DNA of 43,091 bases from an uncultured Oleiphilus sp. GTDB taxonomy: Bacteria > Pseudomonadota > Gammaproteobacteria > Pseudomonadales > Oleiphilaceae. Positions 32,688 to 41,872 of this stretch are shown piece after piece. The notes beneath the pieces were generated by a model that was not told the DNA's origin, made no database searches, and saw only the letters and a list, made by a program, of their open reading frames with translations. The position numbers and the translations under genes are program-made. The stretch covers positions 1 through 43,091 of the forward strand of contig CAJWBJ010000024.1 in the NCBI GenBank assembly GCA_913020495.1, read 5' to 3'. Within the stretch, counting starts at the first letter, position 1, and each line of letters starts with the position of its first letter.

Positions 32688-34823
32688 TTAGTCCTTGAAG
32701 GTCAAGCCATCTTTTTCCATATCTCTCAGTAACTTAGGCACAGAAAATCGTTCACCACATTGCTCTGTTAGCTCATCTGCACGTTTAATAAATTCAGTCA
32801 AACCTGTCTGATTAATGAACTGTAGTATCCCGCCCGTCCAAATAGGGTAACCTATACCCATGATCGAACCGATATTGGCATCACGCACACTCGTTAATAC
32901 TTTTTCCTCTACACAACGAACTGTTTCAATTGCTTGAATGTACAATAAGCGATCTTTAATTTCTTCAAGCGAATAAGGTGTTTCTGCATTTTCAAACATC
33001 TCTTTTAAGCCTGACCACAAGTGTTTTTTCGCGCCTTTTGGATAATCATAAAAACCTGCGCCACTTAATTTTCCTGATCGATCAGTTTCAAGCATACGGT
33101 CAACAATTGAATCTGAGGGGTGTATTGGGTACGTTCCGCCTTCAGCCTGAAGATCTTTAATGGTTTGATTGCGAATTTTCTCAACCAAAGTGAGGCTTAC
33201 CTCATCTGTCACGGCCAATGGCCCAACCGGATAACCCGCTAGAAATGCCCCATTTTCAATTGCAGCAGCGGGCATGCCTTCACCTAGCATTGCTATACCT
33301 TCGTTAGCAAAAGTGCCAAATACACGAGAGGTAAAAAAGCCACGGCTATCATTGACGACAATCGGTGTTTTACCAATCTGCAGTACATAATCATAAGCTT
33401 TTGCTAAGGTTTCATCAGAGGTCTGCTCGCCACAGATAATCTCAACCAGAGGCATTTTATCTACCGGTGAAAAGAAGTGAAGGCCCACAAAGTTAGCTGG
33501 CCTTTCTGACGCTTCAGCTAAACCCGTTATAGGTAATGTTGAAGTATTTGTTGCAAACACTGCTGAACTTTCTAATTGAGCTTCGGCTTCTTTGGTTACC
33601 TTAGCTTTTAACCCTCGATCTTCAAATACAGCCTCAATGATTAAGTCACACCCTTTCAAATCTTCAGCGTCTGCACTAGCTTGAATAGAATTTAAAACAG
33701 CATCACGTTTTTCAGCACTTAAGCGCTTCTTTTTAACTTTCTTATCTAATAATGTTTGTGAGTAGGCTTTTCCTTTTTCAGCATTTTCAAGACTGACATC
33801 TTTTAAGACAACATCAATACCTTTTGATGCAGATGAAAAAGCTATACCTGCACCCATCATTCCTGCACCGAGAACACCTACTTTTTGGACTTTAGATTTT
33901 TCAATATTGTCAGGCCTACTTGCACCGGCCTTAATTTCATTGAGTTGAAACCACAAAGTTCCAATCATATTTTTTGCGACCTGCGAGCAGACCAATTCAA
34001 CAAAATAACGTGTTTCGATACGCATGGCTGAATCAATATCAACCTGCAAACCTTCTACCATGACTGATAGAATTGATTCTGGTGCGGGCATAGTGCCTTT
34101 TGTTTGTACTCGCATCATGGCTGGCGCAATCGGCAACATCTTCGCTAACGCCGGGTTTGAAGGTTTTCCACCAGGAACTTTATAACCCTTAACATCATAG
34201 GGTTGCTGCACTTTAGGGTTCGCTTTGATCCAGCTAATTGCGGCATTAACGAGTTGATCTTTGGTCTCTACCACTTCATCAATCAAACCCAGTTTTTGTC
34301 CTTGCTCTGGTTTAAACTGCTTACCTTCTGTTAAATAAGGTAGTGCAGCCTGCAAGCCTAAAAGACGTGACATACGAATCACACCACCACCACCGGGCAA
34401 TAAGCCTAAAGTCACTTCTGGTAAACCTAAGGTCACACCTTTATTTAAAGCTATACGATGATGGCAAGCCAAGGCTAATTCCCAACCACCACCCAGCGCT
34501 GCACCATTAATACAGGCAACAACTGGCTTTCCTGATGTTTCTAGTTCACGCATCACCAGTTTTAGTTTATTAACCATTTCATAAAGTAAATGGGCATTTT
34601 CTTTGGTGGTGGCATGAAGATCATCCAAGCTGCCACCGGCAAAAAAGGTTGATTTTTCAGACCTGAATAGCACACCTGCCCAGTCATCTTCACGTAGTTT
34701 CTCTACAGCTGCGACAAGCGAGTCGGTAAACTCTAAATCCATCAAATTTGCACTAGCGTTTGGCTTATCCAGAATCAGGTGAACAATTTTATCCTGATCT
34801 TTTTCATATTTTACTGAAGTCAT
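32688..34823 (-). CDS. Bifunctional enoyl-CoA hydratase / 3-hydroxyacyl-CoA dehydrogenase
   Basis: Catalyses the hydration and NAD-dependent oxidation steps of beta-oxidation. The N-terminal crotonase domain (1-190) has the oxyanion segment NGAALGGGWELALACHHRIA and the two acid residues in GGGWE and GLPEVTLGLLPGGGG. The dehydrogenase domain has the NAD loop VGVLGAGMMGAGIA and catalytic His in LHFFSPVDKMPLVE. It has 711 residues, FadJ/FadB-like. It lies 43 nt downstream of the thiolase gene. Confidence 0.95.
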   Translation of the reverse strand: MTSVKYEKDQDKIVHLILDKPNASANLMDLEFTDSLVAAVEKLREDDWAGVLFRSEKSTFFAGGSLDDLHATTKENAHLLYEMVNKLKLVMRELETSGKPVVACINGAALGGGWELALACHHRIALNKGVTLGLPEVTLGLLPGGGGVIRMSRLLGLQAALPYLTEGKQFKPEQGQKLGLIDEVVETKDQLVNAAISWIKANPKVQQPYDVKGYKVPGGKPSNPALAKMLPIAPAMMRVQTKGTMPAPESILSVMVEGLQVDIDSAMRIETRYFVELVCSQVAKNMIGTLWFQLNEIKAGASRPDNIEKSKVQKVGVLGAGMMGAGIAFSSASKGIDVVLKDVSLENAEKGKAYSQTLLDKKVKKKRLSAEKRDAVLNSIQASADAEDLKGCDLIIEAVFEDRGLKAKVTKEAEAQLESSAVFATNTSTLPITGLAEASERPANFVGLHFFSPVDKMPLVEIICGEQTSDETLAKAYDYVLQIGKTPIVVNDSRGFFTSRVFGTFANEGIAMLGEGMPAAAIENGAFLAGYPVGPLAVTDEVSLTLVEKIRNQTIKDLQAEGGTYPIHPSDSIVDRMLETDRSGKLSGAGFYDYPKGAKKHLWSGLKEMFENAETPYSLEEIKDRLLYIQAIETVRCVEEKVLTSVRDANIGSIMGIGYPIWTGGILQFINQTGLTEFIKRADELTEQCGERFSVPKLLRDMEKDGLTFKD

Positions 34824-34866
34824 TTTAGTTTCTCTTTATATACGTTTACGCAAAAGAACGGGATGA

Positions 34867-36075
34867 TTAAACACGCTCAATGATTGTTGCGATCCCCATA
34901 CCACCACCCACACATAAGGTAGCCAAACCTGTTTTAAGATTTCGAGCCTCAAGTTCATCAAGCAAGGTTCCAAGAATCATGGCACCCGTCGCACCTAATG
35001 GGTGGCCCATTGCAATTGAACCACCATTGACATTGACGATATCTTCACTGATTTCCATTTCATCCATGAAACGCATAACAACAGAAGCAAAGGCTTCGTT
35101 CACTTCAAATAAATCAATATCTTTTACAGACATTCCTGCAACCTTAAGTGCTTTGCGAGCAGCAGGGCCTGGACCCGTTAACATAATCGTTGGATCCGTT
35201 CCCACGACTGCAGTTGCGACCACACGTGCCCTTGGCTTCATACCAAACTGTTTCCCTGCCTGCTCACTTCCAATTAATAGCGCAGCGGCTCCATCAACAA
35301 TTCCGGATGAATTTGCAGGGGAATGTACATGTGTAATCGTTTCAATTTGTGGGTAACGCACTTTGGCAACACTATCAAACCCCATCTCACCCATCATTTG
35401 AAACGATGGCTTTAATTTGGCAAGTGTCTCAAGTGAACTGTCAGGTCGAATCAACTCATCATGGTCTAAAATCATCAAACCATTTTGATCTACAACAGGT
35501 ACAATGGATTTCTCAAAAGACTTTCTCTGCCAAGCAGCCGCCGCTTTTTGGTGTGAGCGAACGGCAAACGCATCGACATCAGTACGAGAATACCCGCCAA
35601 GCATGGCAATTAAATCAGCACCAATTCCTTGAGGCATAAACCCTGTTTTGAAGTTAGTTTCCGGATCCATCGCCCATGCACCACCGTCACTTCCCATCGG
35701 TACACGAGACATAGACTCGACACCACCGGCTACAACCAAGTGCTCCCAGCCGGAACGTATTTTCATCGCAGCAGTATTAACGGCTTCAAGGCCTGAAGCA
35801 CAAAACCGATTAAGTACCATACCGGCAACATCATCGTTCCAGCCTGCAGCTAAAGCAGCTGTTTTAGCAATAACAGCGCCTTGATCACCTACTGCCGTGA
35901 CACACCCCATTACGATGTCATCGACTTCAGCAGTATCAAACTGGTTGCGCGTTTGTAAGCTGTTTAACAAACCTGTTAGCAAGGTGACAGGTTTTACTTC
36001 ATGGAGTGCGCCGGACGATTTACCACGCCCACGAGGTGTACGTATCGCATCAAATATAAGTGCTTCATTTGTCAT
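34867..36075 (-). CDS. Acetyl-CoA C-acyltransferase (thiolase)
   Basis: Thiolytic cleavage in beta-oxidation. It has 402 residues with the acyl-binding Cys in [11 protein letters not shown], the NEAFA motif, His in GHPLGATGA and the second Cys in LCVGGGMG. It is first of four co-directional genes (thiolase, bifunctional enzyme, acyl-CoA dehydrogenase, CoA-transferase). ATG start; the 298 nt upstream hold the likely operon promoter, not clearly recognisable. Confidence 0.95.
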   Translation of the reverse strand: MTNEALIFDAIRTPRGRGKSSGALHEVKPVTLLTGLLNSLQTRNQFDTAEVDDIVMGCVTAVGDQGAVIAKTAALAAGWNDDVAGMVLNRFCASGLEAVNTAAMKIRSGWEHLVVAGGVESMSRVPMGSDGGAWAMDPETNFKTGFMPQGIGADLIAMLGGYSRTDVDAFAVRSHQKAAAAWQRKSFEKSIVPVVDQNGLMILDHDELIRPDSSLETLAKLKPSFQMMGEMGFDSVAKVRYPQIETITHVHSPANSSGIVDGAAALLIGSEQAGKQFGMKPRARVVATAVVGTDPTIMLTGPGPAARKALKVAGMSVKDIDLFEVNEAFASVVMRFMDEMEISEDIVNVNGGSIAMGHPLGATGAMILGTLLDELEARNLKTGLATLCVGGGMGIATIIERV

Positions 36076-36373
36076 TGTTCTTCATCTCTTATTTGCTGAA
36101 TTTACAAAATAGATCATAAAAATAGTTATCACCTTTTCTAGGATAAAGAACTGACGAAGAGTCTCAATGACCAATCATTACATTCGGATTGACCTTTTCT
36201 TGCAGAATTTTGCGCCGTAATATTACTTATCACTCTTAAAATGGCCGCGAGATATGTGAATTACCGCTACTTTTTAATAGGCAGAAAAGCATACATAAAG
36301 CACAGTATTCTGTAGACTCAAAGCTAGTTGTTACTTATTTTCACCCCTTATTCCAATCATTAAAATAAAACCT
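36076..36373. other. Divergent intergenic region, thiolase / YejA-like
   Basis: 298 nt without a gene. It should hold promoters for the beta-oxidation genes (minus) and the binding protein gene (plus). I see no clear -35/-10 pair or known fatty-acid regulator site. Confidence 0.5.
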
Positions 36374-38224
36374 ATGCCTACCTTAAATTTCGTTAAGCCA
36401 TATTTAGCCTTATTCAGTATTTTATTTTTTTCCGCCTGCATTCAAGCAACAGGACTAACCACACAACACGGCTTTGCACTTCATGAGGACTTAAAATACC
36501 CCGAAAATTTCAAGCACTTCAGCTATGTCAACCCGAATGCGCCAAAAGGAGGTCAACTTAAACTTATGGGTTTTGGAACTTTCGATTCACTTAACCCCTA
36601 CACGCTTAAAGGAACCAGCCCTTTTAACACTGGCGGCCAATTTATTTACGGTTTTTCAGAATTGAATGAAACCTTACTCATTGGCACTGGAAGCTATTCG
36701 CCTTCCGGTGATGAACCACAAAGCGCTTATGGTTTATTAGCTGAGTCGCTCACCTATCCAGAAAATATAAAATGGGTTGAATTTACAATTAGGTCTAATG
36801 CTCATTTTCATGATGGACATGAAATTGATGCTGATGATGTGGTTTTCTCTTTCAAAACACTGATCGAGAAGGGTCACCCCCGGTTTCAACAATCACTATT
36901 TGGTGTTTCCAGCATTACTGCAAAATCGCCCCATGTGGTTCACGTTGAATTTAAAGAGAAAAACCAGAGAGCTAATATTTTACGAATTGGTGAAATGCCT
37001 GTTTTGCCAAAACATTATTGGGAACAAAAAGAGTTTGAGCGCAGCTCTCAAGTTCGACCACTATTAAGCGGCCCATATGAAGTTTCAAGTTTTGACATTG
37101 GAAATTCGATCACTTTAAAACGCAAAGCAGATTTTTGGGGGCACAAACTCAACGCCTATCAAGGCCGGTTCAATTTCGACAAAATTACCGTTGAATATTA
37201 CCGCGATCAAGCTGTTGCTTTTGAGGCATTTAAAGCAGGTGATTTTGATTTATTCTATGACTATATGGCAAAAAACTGGGCAAGTGCTTACAACTTTCCT
37301 GCACTTAAGAACGGAGAAGTTATTAAAGAAGAAATAGGCCATAAGATTCCTTCCACTACTCAAGGGTTCTTCTTCAATACACGCCGAAAGCTATTTGATG
37401 ACGCACGAGTACGACAAGCAATAAGCCTGATGTTTGATTTTGAATGGACAAACAAAGCACTTTTCAACCAAGCTTACACTAGAAACCAAAGCTACTTTCC
37501 CAATTCCGATTTCTCTGCCAGAGGCTTACCAAGCAATAGAGAAACGGCACTACTCATGCCCTTTAAATCTTCTCTGCCTCCTGAATTATTTAATCAACCC
37601 TTCTCATTCCCCCCAACAAAGGGCAATGGCAATATCAGAACACAAACCAAACAGGCACTTGGTCTTCTGAAAAAAGCCAACTGGATAATTCAACAAGGGA
37701 AATTAACGAACAAACACAGTAAGAATGTATTTGAATTTGAAATACTTGTTCAACAAGCAAGCATACAACGCCTGATCATGCCCTTTATTAAAAACCTAGA
37801 AAAAATAGGCATCAAAGCAACCGCAAGACTTGTAGATTCAACCCAGTATAAAGTCAGAATGGATAACTTTGACTATGATATGACGACTTACTCACTGTCG
37901 CAGGGGAATGCTCCTAGCTACGAGCAACGTGATTATTTTCACTCCAGTAACGTAAATATCGCAGGAGGCCAAAACTATTCAGGTGCTAGCCATCCTGCCA
38001 TTGATGGTATGATCGAAGCAGTCATAAGCGCTAAAGGGCGGACAGAGTTGGTTCACGCGATGCGTGCCTTAGATAGAATTTTGTTATGGAATCACTATAC
38101 AATCCCTAACTGGCACCTTGATTATCACCGCCTAGCTTCTTGGAATAAATTCGGCCGACCTGAAAACCAACCCATTTACAAACTAGGGGTTGAGAATTGG
38201 TGGTTTAAAAAACAACCAGAATAA
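36374..38224 (+). CDS. Periplasmic peptide-binding protein, YejA-like (SBP family 5)
   Basis: ABC-transporter substrate-binding protein of 616 residues. After an N-terminal signal sequence, HGFALHEDLKYPENFKHFSY, APKGGQLKLMGFGTFDSLNP and VEFTIRSNAHFHDGHEIDADDV are typical of the YejA/microcin C-peptide group. The signal peptide ends FFSACIQA; it may be a type I site after Ala, or a weak lipobox at FSAC. The permease and ATPase genes (yejBEF type) do not follow; the downstream region has a terminator and convergent genes, so this is an orphan binding protein. ATG start. Confidence 0.9.
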   Translation: MPTLNFVKPYLALFSILFFSACIQATGLTTQHGFALHEDLKYPENFKHFSYVNPNAPKGGQLKLMGFGTFDSLNPYTLKGTSPFNTGGQFIYGFSELNETLLIGTGSYSPSGDEPQSAYGLLAESLTYPENIKWVEFTIRSNAHFHDGHEIDADDVVFSFKTLIEKGHPRFQQSLFGVSSITAKSPHVVHVEFKEKNQRANILRIGEMPVLPKHYWEQKEFERSSQVRPLLSGPYEVSSFDIGNSITLKRKADFWGHKLNAYQGRFNFDKITVEYYRDQAVAFEAFKAGDFDLFYDYMAKNWASAYNFPALKNGEVIKEEIGHKIPSTTQGFFFNTRRKLFDDARVRQAISLMFDFEWTNKALFNQAYTRNQSYFPNSDFSARGLPSNRETALLMPFKSSLPPELFNQPFSFPPTKGNGNIRTQTKQALGLLKKANWIIQQGKLTNKHSKNVFEFEILVQQASIQRLIMPFIKNLEKIGIKATARLVDSTQYKVRMDNFDYDMTTYSLSQGNAPSYEQRDYFHSSNVNIAGGQNYSGASHPAIDGMIEAVISAKGRTELVHAMRALDRILLWNHYTIPNWHLDYHRLASWNKFGRPENQPIYKLGVENWWFKKQPE

Positions 38225-38271
38225 AAAAATCCCGCACTGTTGAATACCTCTTTATCAGAGAACAGTACGGG
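38223..38271 (-). terminator. Rho-independent terminator
   Basis: Arms CCCGCACTGTT (38231-38241) and AACAGTACGGG (38261-38271) pair at 10 of 11 positions around a 19-nt loop. On the minus strand the stem is followed by a run of seven T (38223-38229). It fits as terminator of the small gene at 38343-38522 and may also stop plus-strand reading from the binding-protein gene, whose stop codon it abuts. Confidence 0.8.
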
Positions 38272-38324
38272 AGTCTTTCCAGCAATACCTCAGGCCAAAG
38301 TATTACTTCTTATCGTTAAAATAC

Positions 38325-38343
38325 AGTAGCAGTTCTAGCTACT
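38325..38343 (-). terminator. Small hairpin next to the stop of the 59-residue gene
   Basis: AGTAGC (38325-38330) and GCTACT (38338-38343) form a perfect 6-bp stem with a 7-nt loop directly after the stop codon. On the minus strand it is followed by GTATTTTAA, a weak T tract. The stronger terminator lies 55 nt further on. Confidence 0.4.
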
Positions 38344-38522
38344 TAGGCTACTTGCAATCTACGTGCATTCATTTCTTCACGAAATACAGCAATGGGATCT
38401 ACATGAAGCTCATGAGGGTCATTCTCGTGCGTCATTGTCCAAATCATGTAATCCATTAGTTCTTTTTCTGCGTTGATTTTTGCTAAACGTGCACTTCGGA
38501 TATCTCTAATTTCTGCTGACAT
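38343..38522 (-). CDS. Hypothetical small protein, 59 residues
   Basis: Begins MSAEIRDIRSARLAKINAEK and ends REEMNARRLQVA. AGGA stands 8 nt before the ATG and a terminator follows the stop. The protein is charged and likely helical at both ends, with a middle segment containing several Met, His and Trp residues (YMIWTMTHENDPHELH). No signal peptide or membrane segment is evident. I do not recognise the family. The complete set of expression signals and the coding-like use of charged residues make it a probable real gene. It has no operon partner. Confidence 0.7.
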   Translation of the reverse strand: MSAEIRDIRSARLAKINAEKELMDYMIWTMTHENDPHELHVDPIAVFREEMNARRLQVA

Positions 38523-38906
38523 ACTGAATTCCTGTTTTTATAAATTTCGTCAATTATTAATCATTGTTGTTTCTTATAAGTCTTAATAAGCGACATTCGT
38601 GCCAACACTAAAACAAAAGCATAAACATCTAAAAATTAATTAATATATTTCTTTAAATTCATACAGTTAGGATGGAATAATATTTTGAGACTAATACCAT
38701 TTTATCTTTTAGAATTTTTAATTGACTAGAGAAGTCGTCATTTTTTTGTTTGATAACTAATAAGCCAAAAAAATGACTAAGGTGATATTTTCAATTAGAT
38801 AGGTATACCTGCAATGTTCAAAAATAGCCTGGGACATACTATTAAAATACAACCGCCACTAATAACACCCGCTGGTATATTGATCAGTAGCCTTTATTTC
38901 AGGCAT
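38523..38906. other. AT-rich intergenic region between small gene and tRNA terminator
   Basis: About 380 nt upstream of the 59-residue gene. It contains a perfect 12-bp inverted repeat (38737-38777). A 38-codon plus-strand frame at 38814-38930 runs into the terminator and is not taken as a gene. No other gene was seen. Confidence 0.6.
38737..38777. repeat. Perfect 12-bp inverted repeat
   Basis: GTCATTTTTTTG (38737-38748) and CAAAAAAATGAC (38766-38777) are exact reverse complements separated by 17 nt. It could be a regulatory dyad, a bidirectional weak terminator or a relic of a small mobile element. Confidence 0.7.
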
Positions 38907-38944
38907 AAAAAAACCGGTAATCACAAGTGATTACCGGTTTTTTA
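38907..38944. terminator. Bidirectional rho-independent terminator of the tRNA operon
   Basis: ACCGGTAATCAC and GTGATTACCGGT form a perfect stem around an AA centre, flanked by A7 on one side and T6 on the other. It lies 3 nt after the tRNA-Glu gene on the minus strand and can act in both directions. Confidence 0.93.
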
Positions 38945-38946
38945 AT

Positions 38947-39022
38947 TGGCGTCCCCTAGGGAAGTCGAATCCCTGTTACCGCCGTGAAAGGGCGGTGTCC
39001 TAGGCCTCTAGACGAAGGGGAC
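38947..39022 (-). tRNA. tRNA-Glu(UUC)
   Basis: 76 nt including encoded CCA. The acceptor stem GTCCCCT pairs with the 3' GGGGAC region, the T-loop has GGATTCGA, and the anticodon stem CCGCC/GGCGG carries the loop CTTTCAC with anticodon TTC. It lies 22 nt after tRNA-Ala and shares its promoter and terminator. The synthetase gene gltX for this tRNA is directly upstream. Confidence 0.96.
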
Positions 39023-39044
39023 ATAAACAGTTTTGAACTATAGT

Positions 39045-39120
39045 TGGTGGAGCCATGCGGGATCGAACCGCAGACCTCAACGCTGCCAGCGTCGCGCTCT
39101 CCCAGCTGAGCTATGGCCCC
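39045..39120 (-). tRNA. tRNA-Ala(GGC)
   Basis: 76 nt including encoded CCA. The acceptor stem GGGGCCA and 3' TGGCTCC contain the G-U pair at position 3-70 that marks alanine tRNAs. The anticodon stem CGACG/CGTTG with loop CTGGCAG gives anticodon GGC. The T-arm has GGTTCGATCCC. First gene of the tRNA pair. Confidence 0.96.
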
Positions 39121-39199
39121 TTTGTAGTCATTCAAACTACTCGTGGCATCAACTCGGTACGGTAAGTACCAACTGAGACACCTGCACTACGTCGTTCAA

Positions 39200-39236
39200 C
39201 GGGGCGTATAATATTGAAGACCCCCTACTGAGTCAA
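39200..39236 (-). promoter_or_regulatory. Sigma-70 promoter of the tRNA-Ala/tRNA-Glu operon
   Basis: The minus strand has TTGACT (39231-39236), a 17-nt spacer and TATTAT (39208-39213), followed by the GC-rich discriminator ACGCCCCG, as in stringently controlled stable-RNA promoters. It begins 10 nt after the gltX stop. A leader hairpin (GGTAC/GTACC, 39156-39170) lies between start site and tRNA-Ala. Confidence 0.9.
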
Positions 39237-39245
39237 GTCGATTTT

Positions 39246-40763
39246 TCAGTTATTTTCACTTTCTTTTTCAGCAAGCTTGGCACTCAGTGCCTTGTACTCT
39301 TTCTCGACTTTTTTGGTTTCCTTTTTAGAAAAACCTTCCAGAACATTTACTGCATGACGAAGACGGGCACGAGTCATATCAGGACCTAACTTATCCATTG
39401 ACTCAACAACCGACCATGAATCCGGTGTCCCCGCAATTGCAACAAAAATAGGCTGCATAAAATCACCTAACTTAAGCTCCATTACTTTTGCGAGTGATTT
39501 AATGTCAGCAAAAATAGTATCTTTACCCCAGTGCCTTTGTGCTTCCAATGTCCATAACGTAAATTGAAGCACGCGCTTCACCTGCCCTACTTCTAGTTTT
39601 TTATGCTCAAAATCTGCTTGATCAAGGTTAAGCATTCCTGAAAACATAAAGCCCGCTAAAGGTAGTATATCGGTAAAAGTAGCAACACGCCCCTGAACCA
39701 ATTCAACTAAAGGTAGTAGTGCCTTTTCGTTAAAAGCCCACTCTTTAGTCCGGCTAACAAACTCTTCCGCGCTTAAATTTTCGCGAATCCATAAACCATT
39801 CAACCATTTAAGTTTTTCAACGTCAAAAATTGGCCCACCCAAAGAAACACGGGTAATATCAAAATGCTCAATCATCTCGCTTAATGAGAATTTTTCTCGC
39901 TCATCTGGCATTGACCATCCCATGCGGCCTAGATAATTTACGATCGTTTCAGGCAAAAATCCTGCTCGTTCATAGTAGTTAACACTGGTTGGGTTTTTAC
40001 GTTTACTCAATTTGCTTTTATCAGGGTTTCTCAATAGAGGCATATGACAAAGTTCTGGCATCGTCCAAGAGAAGTACTTATATAAGAGTTGGTGCTTAGG
40101 CGCTGAGTTAATCCACTCCTCACCTCGAATAACATGTGTGATCGCCATTAAGTGATCATCAACGACATTTGCTAAGTGGTAAGTTGGCATTCCGTCTGAT
40201 TTCAATAAAATTTGGCAGTCCACTTGAGACCAATCAATTTCAATTGTGCCACGCAACATATCACTAATGACACATGTGCCTTCATCAGGCACCTTCATAC
40301 GAATAACATGTGCATCACCATTGCCCAAGCGTGCTTTCACATCTTCATCAGAAAGTTCAAGGTCTCCTTTGATTCCCGGATTTAGCCCTGCTGCTTTACG
40401 CTCCTCTCTGATAACATCAAGTTCTTCAGGCGTTCTGAAACAATAGAAAGCATCACCCTGCTCCACAAGTTGTTCCGCATATGCACGGTAATCGTCTTTA
40501 CGCTCACTTTGACGATATGGGCCAAATTCACCCCCTACATCTGGCCCCTCATCCCAGTCCAACCCTAACCACCGCAATGAATCCAATATATCTTTTTCTG
40601 ACTCCAGTGTGCTCCGCGCCTGATCGGTATCTTCAATTCGAAGAATAAATTTTCCATTATGTTGTTTCGCGAAACACATATTAAACAGTGCAATATAAGC
40701 AGTACCAACATGTGGATCACCTGTTGGTGAGGGCGCAATTCGGGTTCTTACTATCTGAGACAT
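39246..40763 (-). CDS. gltX: Glutamyl-tRNA synthetase
   Basis: Charges tRNA-Glu. It has 505 residues with the HIGH-type motif in [31 protein letters not shown], and the KMSKS-type motif KLSKRK. The C-terminal anticodon-binding domain is present to the end. The sequence is close to the pseudomonad discriminating enzyme. ATG start. Its tRNA gene lies behind it with a separate promoter. Confidence 0.97.
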   Translation of the reverse strand: MSQIVRTRIAPSPTGDPHVGTAYIALFNMCFAKQHNGKFILRIEDTDQARSTLESEKDILDSLRWLGLDWDEGPDVGGEFGPYRQSERKDDYRAYAEQLVEQGDAFYCFRTPEELDVIREERKAAGLNPGIKGDLELSDEDVKARLGNGDAHVIRMKVPDEGTCVISDMLRGTIEIDWSQVDCQILLKSDGMPTYHLANVVDDHLMAITHVIRGEEWINSAPKHQLLYKYFSWTMPELCHMPLLRNPDKSKLSKRKNPTSVNYYERAGFLPETIVNYLGRMGWSMPDEREKFSLSEMIEHFDITRVSLGGPIFDVEKLKWLNGLWIRENLSAEEFVSRTKEWAFNEKALLPLVELVQGRVATFTDILPLAGFMFSGMLNLDQADFEHKKLEVGQVKRVLQFTLWTLEAQRHWGKDTIFADIKSLAKVMELKLGDFMQPIFVAIAGTPDSWSVVESMDKLGPDMTRARLRHAVNVLEGFSKKETKKVEKEYKALSAKLAEKESENN

Positions 40764-40829
40764 TCAAAGACCTTTAGTTATCGACATAATTAAATATAAA
40801 ATGGAAACTGTAAAAACAATAAACAGTGC

Positions 40830-41474
40830 TTAACCGTAACCACCTACAAAAGGGTTGCTTGCTTTTTCATGCCCTATTGTGGACATGGGACCATGACCCG
40901 GAATAAATTGCACATCATCTGGCAAAGCCCATAGATGTGTACGAATTGAATTCGCTAGAGTATCAAAGTCACCCTTTGGAAAATCTGTTCGGCCAATAGA
41001 GCCTTGAAATAACACATCACCAACAACAGCTAATTTTGAGGTAGCATGATAGAGAACAATATGACCAGGTGTATGCCCCGGACAATGAAAGACACTTAAA
41101 GCTTCATCACCAATTTTAATGACATCATCTTGCTCAAGCCATCTGGTAGGCGTAAACGTTTTGACTACTGGAAAACCAAACATTTGGCTTTGTTGAGGTA
41201 AAGAGTCAATCCAGAATTGGTCTTCTTTATGAGGACCTTCTATTGGTAGCTGATACGCTTCAGATAATTCTGCAGTCGCACCGGCATGATCAATATGTGC
41301 ATGCGTTAAAATTATCTTTTTAAGCGTCAGCCCTTCTGATTGAACAAATGCTAATATTTTAGGAATATCCCCACCAGGGTCTACAACCGCTGCTTCTTTC
41401 GTTTTATCACACCAAAGAACAGAACAGTTTTGCTCAAAAGCAGTTACCGGTACAATTTTATACTGTAAACTCAT
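40830..41474 (-). CDS. Metallo-beta-lactamase-fold hydrolase, glyoxalase II-like (YcbL type)
   Basis: Probable thioester hydrolase of 214 residues with the metal-binding motif THAHIDHAGA, CPGHTPGHIV and GDVLFQGSIGRTDFP, and a final metal ligand in FIPGHGPMS. It lacks the C-terminal substrate domain of true GloB, as in YcbL-like enzymes. The frame can start at GTG 41477; ATG 41474 directly follows. It lies 67 nt upstream of gltX on the same strand. Confidence 0.9.
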   Translation of the reverse strand: MSLQYKIVPVTAFEQNCSVLWCDKTKEAAVVDPGGDIPKILAFVQSEGLTLKKIILTHAHIDHAGATAELSEAYQLPIEGPHKEDQFWIDSLPQQSQMFGFPVVKTFTPTRWLEQDDVIKIGDEALSVFHCPGHTPGHIVLYHATSKLAVVGDVLFQGSIGRTDFPKGDFDTLANSIRTHLWALPDDVQFIPGHGPMSTIGHEKASNPFVGGYG

Positions 41475-41531
41475 CACTCATCTTATCTTTTAGAAAAGAA
41501 GCATTATCGCTTATGGTTTTTGAAACTCAAC

Positions 41532-41855
41532 ATGAAAAATAACTTTCTGCCCATAATATTGACTCTACTACTTCCTTTAACACTTATTTCTTGTTCATTT
41601 GTAGAGCTATTGCCTGGAGACCATCGCATCATTTATGCAAACAACCCAGACTCATGTAAGAAACTGAAAGAGTTAGTGCTGACTGTAAAAACAACAACAT
41701 TTTTTATTTCTCGCTCAAGTAAAGCCATTGCTGAAGAGCTGCAAATTTTAGCGCAAAACGAAGCAATTCGCTCCTACGCCAATGCTATTTGGCCAGTTTC
41801 AGAAGTAAAAGACGGGCAACAAAGCTTCTCTATACTGCGCTGTTCAAGAAAGTAA
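41532..41855 (+). CDS. Small hypothetical lipoprotein
   Basis: 107 residues from ATG 41532 (an upstream in-frame TTG at 41520 is less likely). The signal peptide has a Leu-rich core and lipobox LISC. The mature part contains SCKKL and a final RC, giving a possible disulphide, and ends with a basic tail. It recalls DUF4156/RcsF-fold lipoproteins in the two-Cys layout, but I cannot confirm this. It ends 18 nt from the convergent porin gene. Confidence 0.7.
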   Translation: MKNNFLPIILTLLLPLTLISCSFVELLPGDHRIIYANNPDSCKKLKELVLTVKTTTFFISRSSKAIAEELQILAQNEAIRSYANAIWPVSEVKDGQQSFSILRCSRK

Positions 41856-41872
41856 CGATATACAAAATCAGT

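Noticed and set aside
34880-35356. 158-codon open frame antisense to the thiolase gene
   Set aside because: The minus strand encodes a thiolase with all catalytic motifs; the opposite frame has no recognisable domain and no ribosome-binding sequence.
38814-38930. 38-codon plus-strand frame upstream of the tRNA genes
   Set aside because: It has a weak ribosome-binding sequence, runs through a terminator hairpin and shows no protein features.
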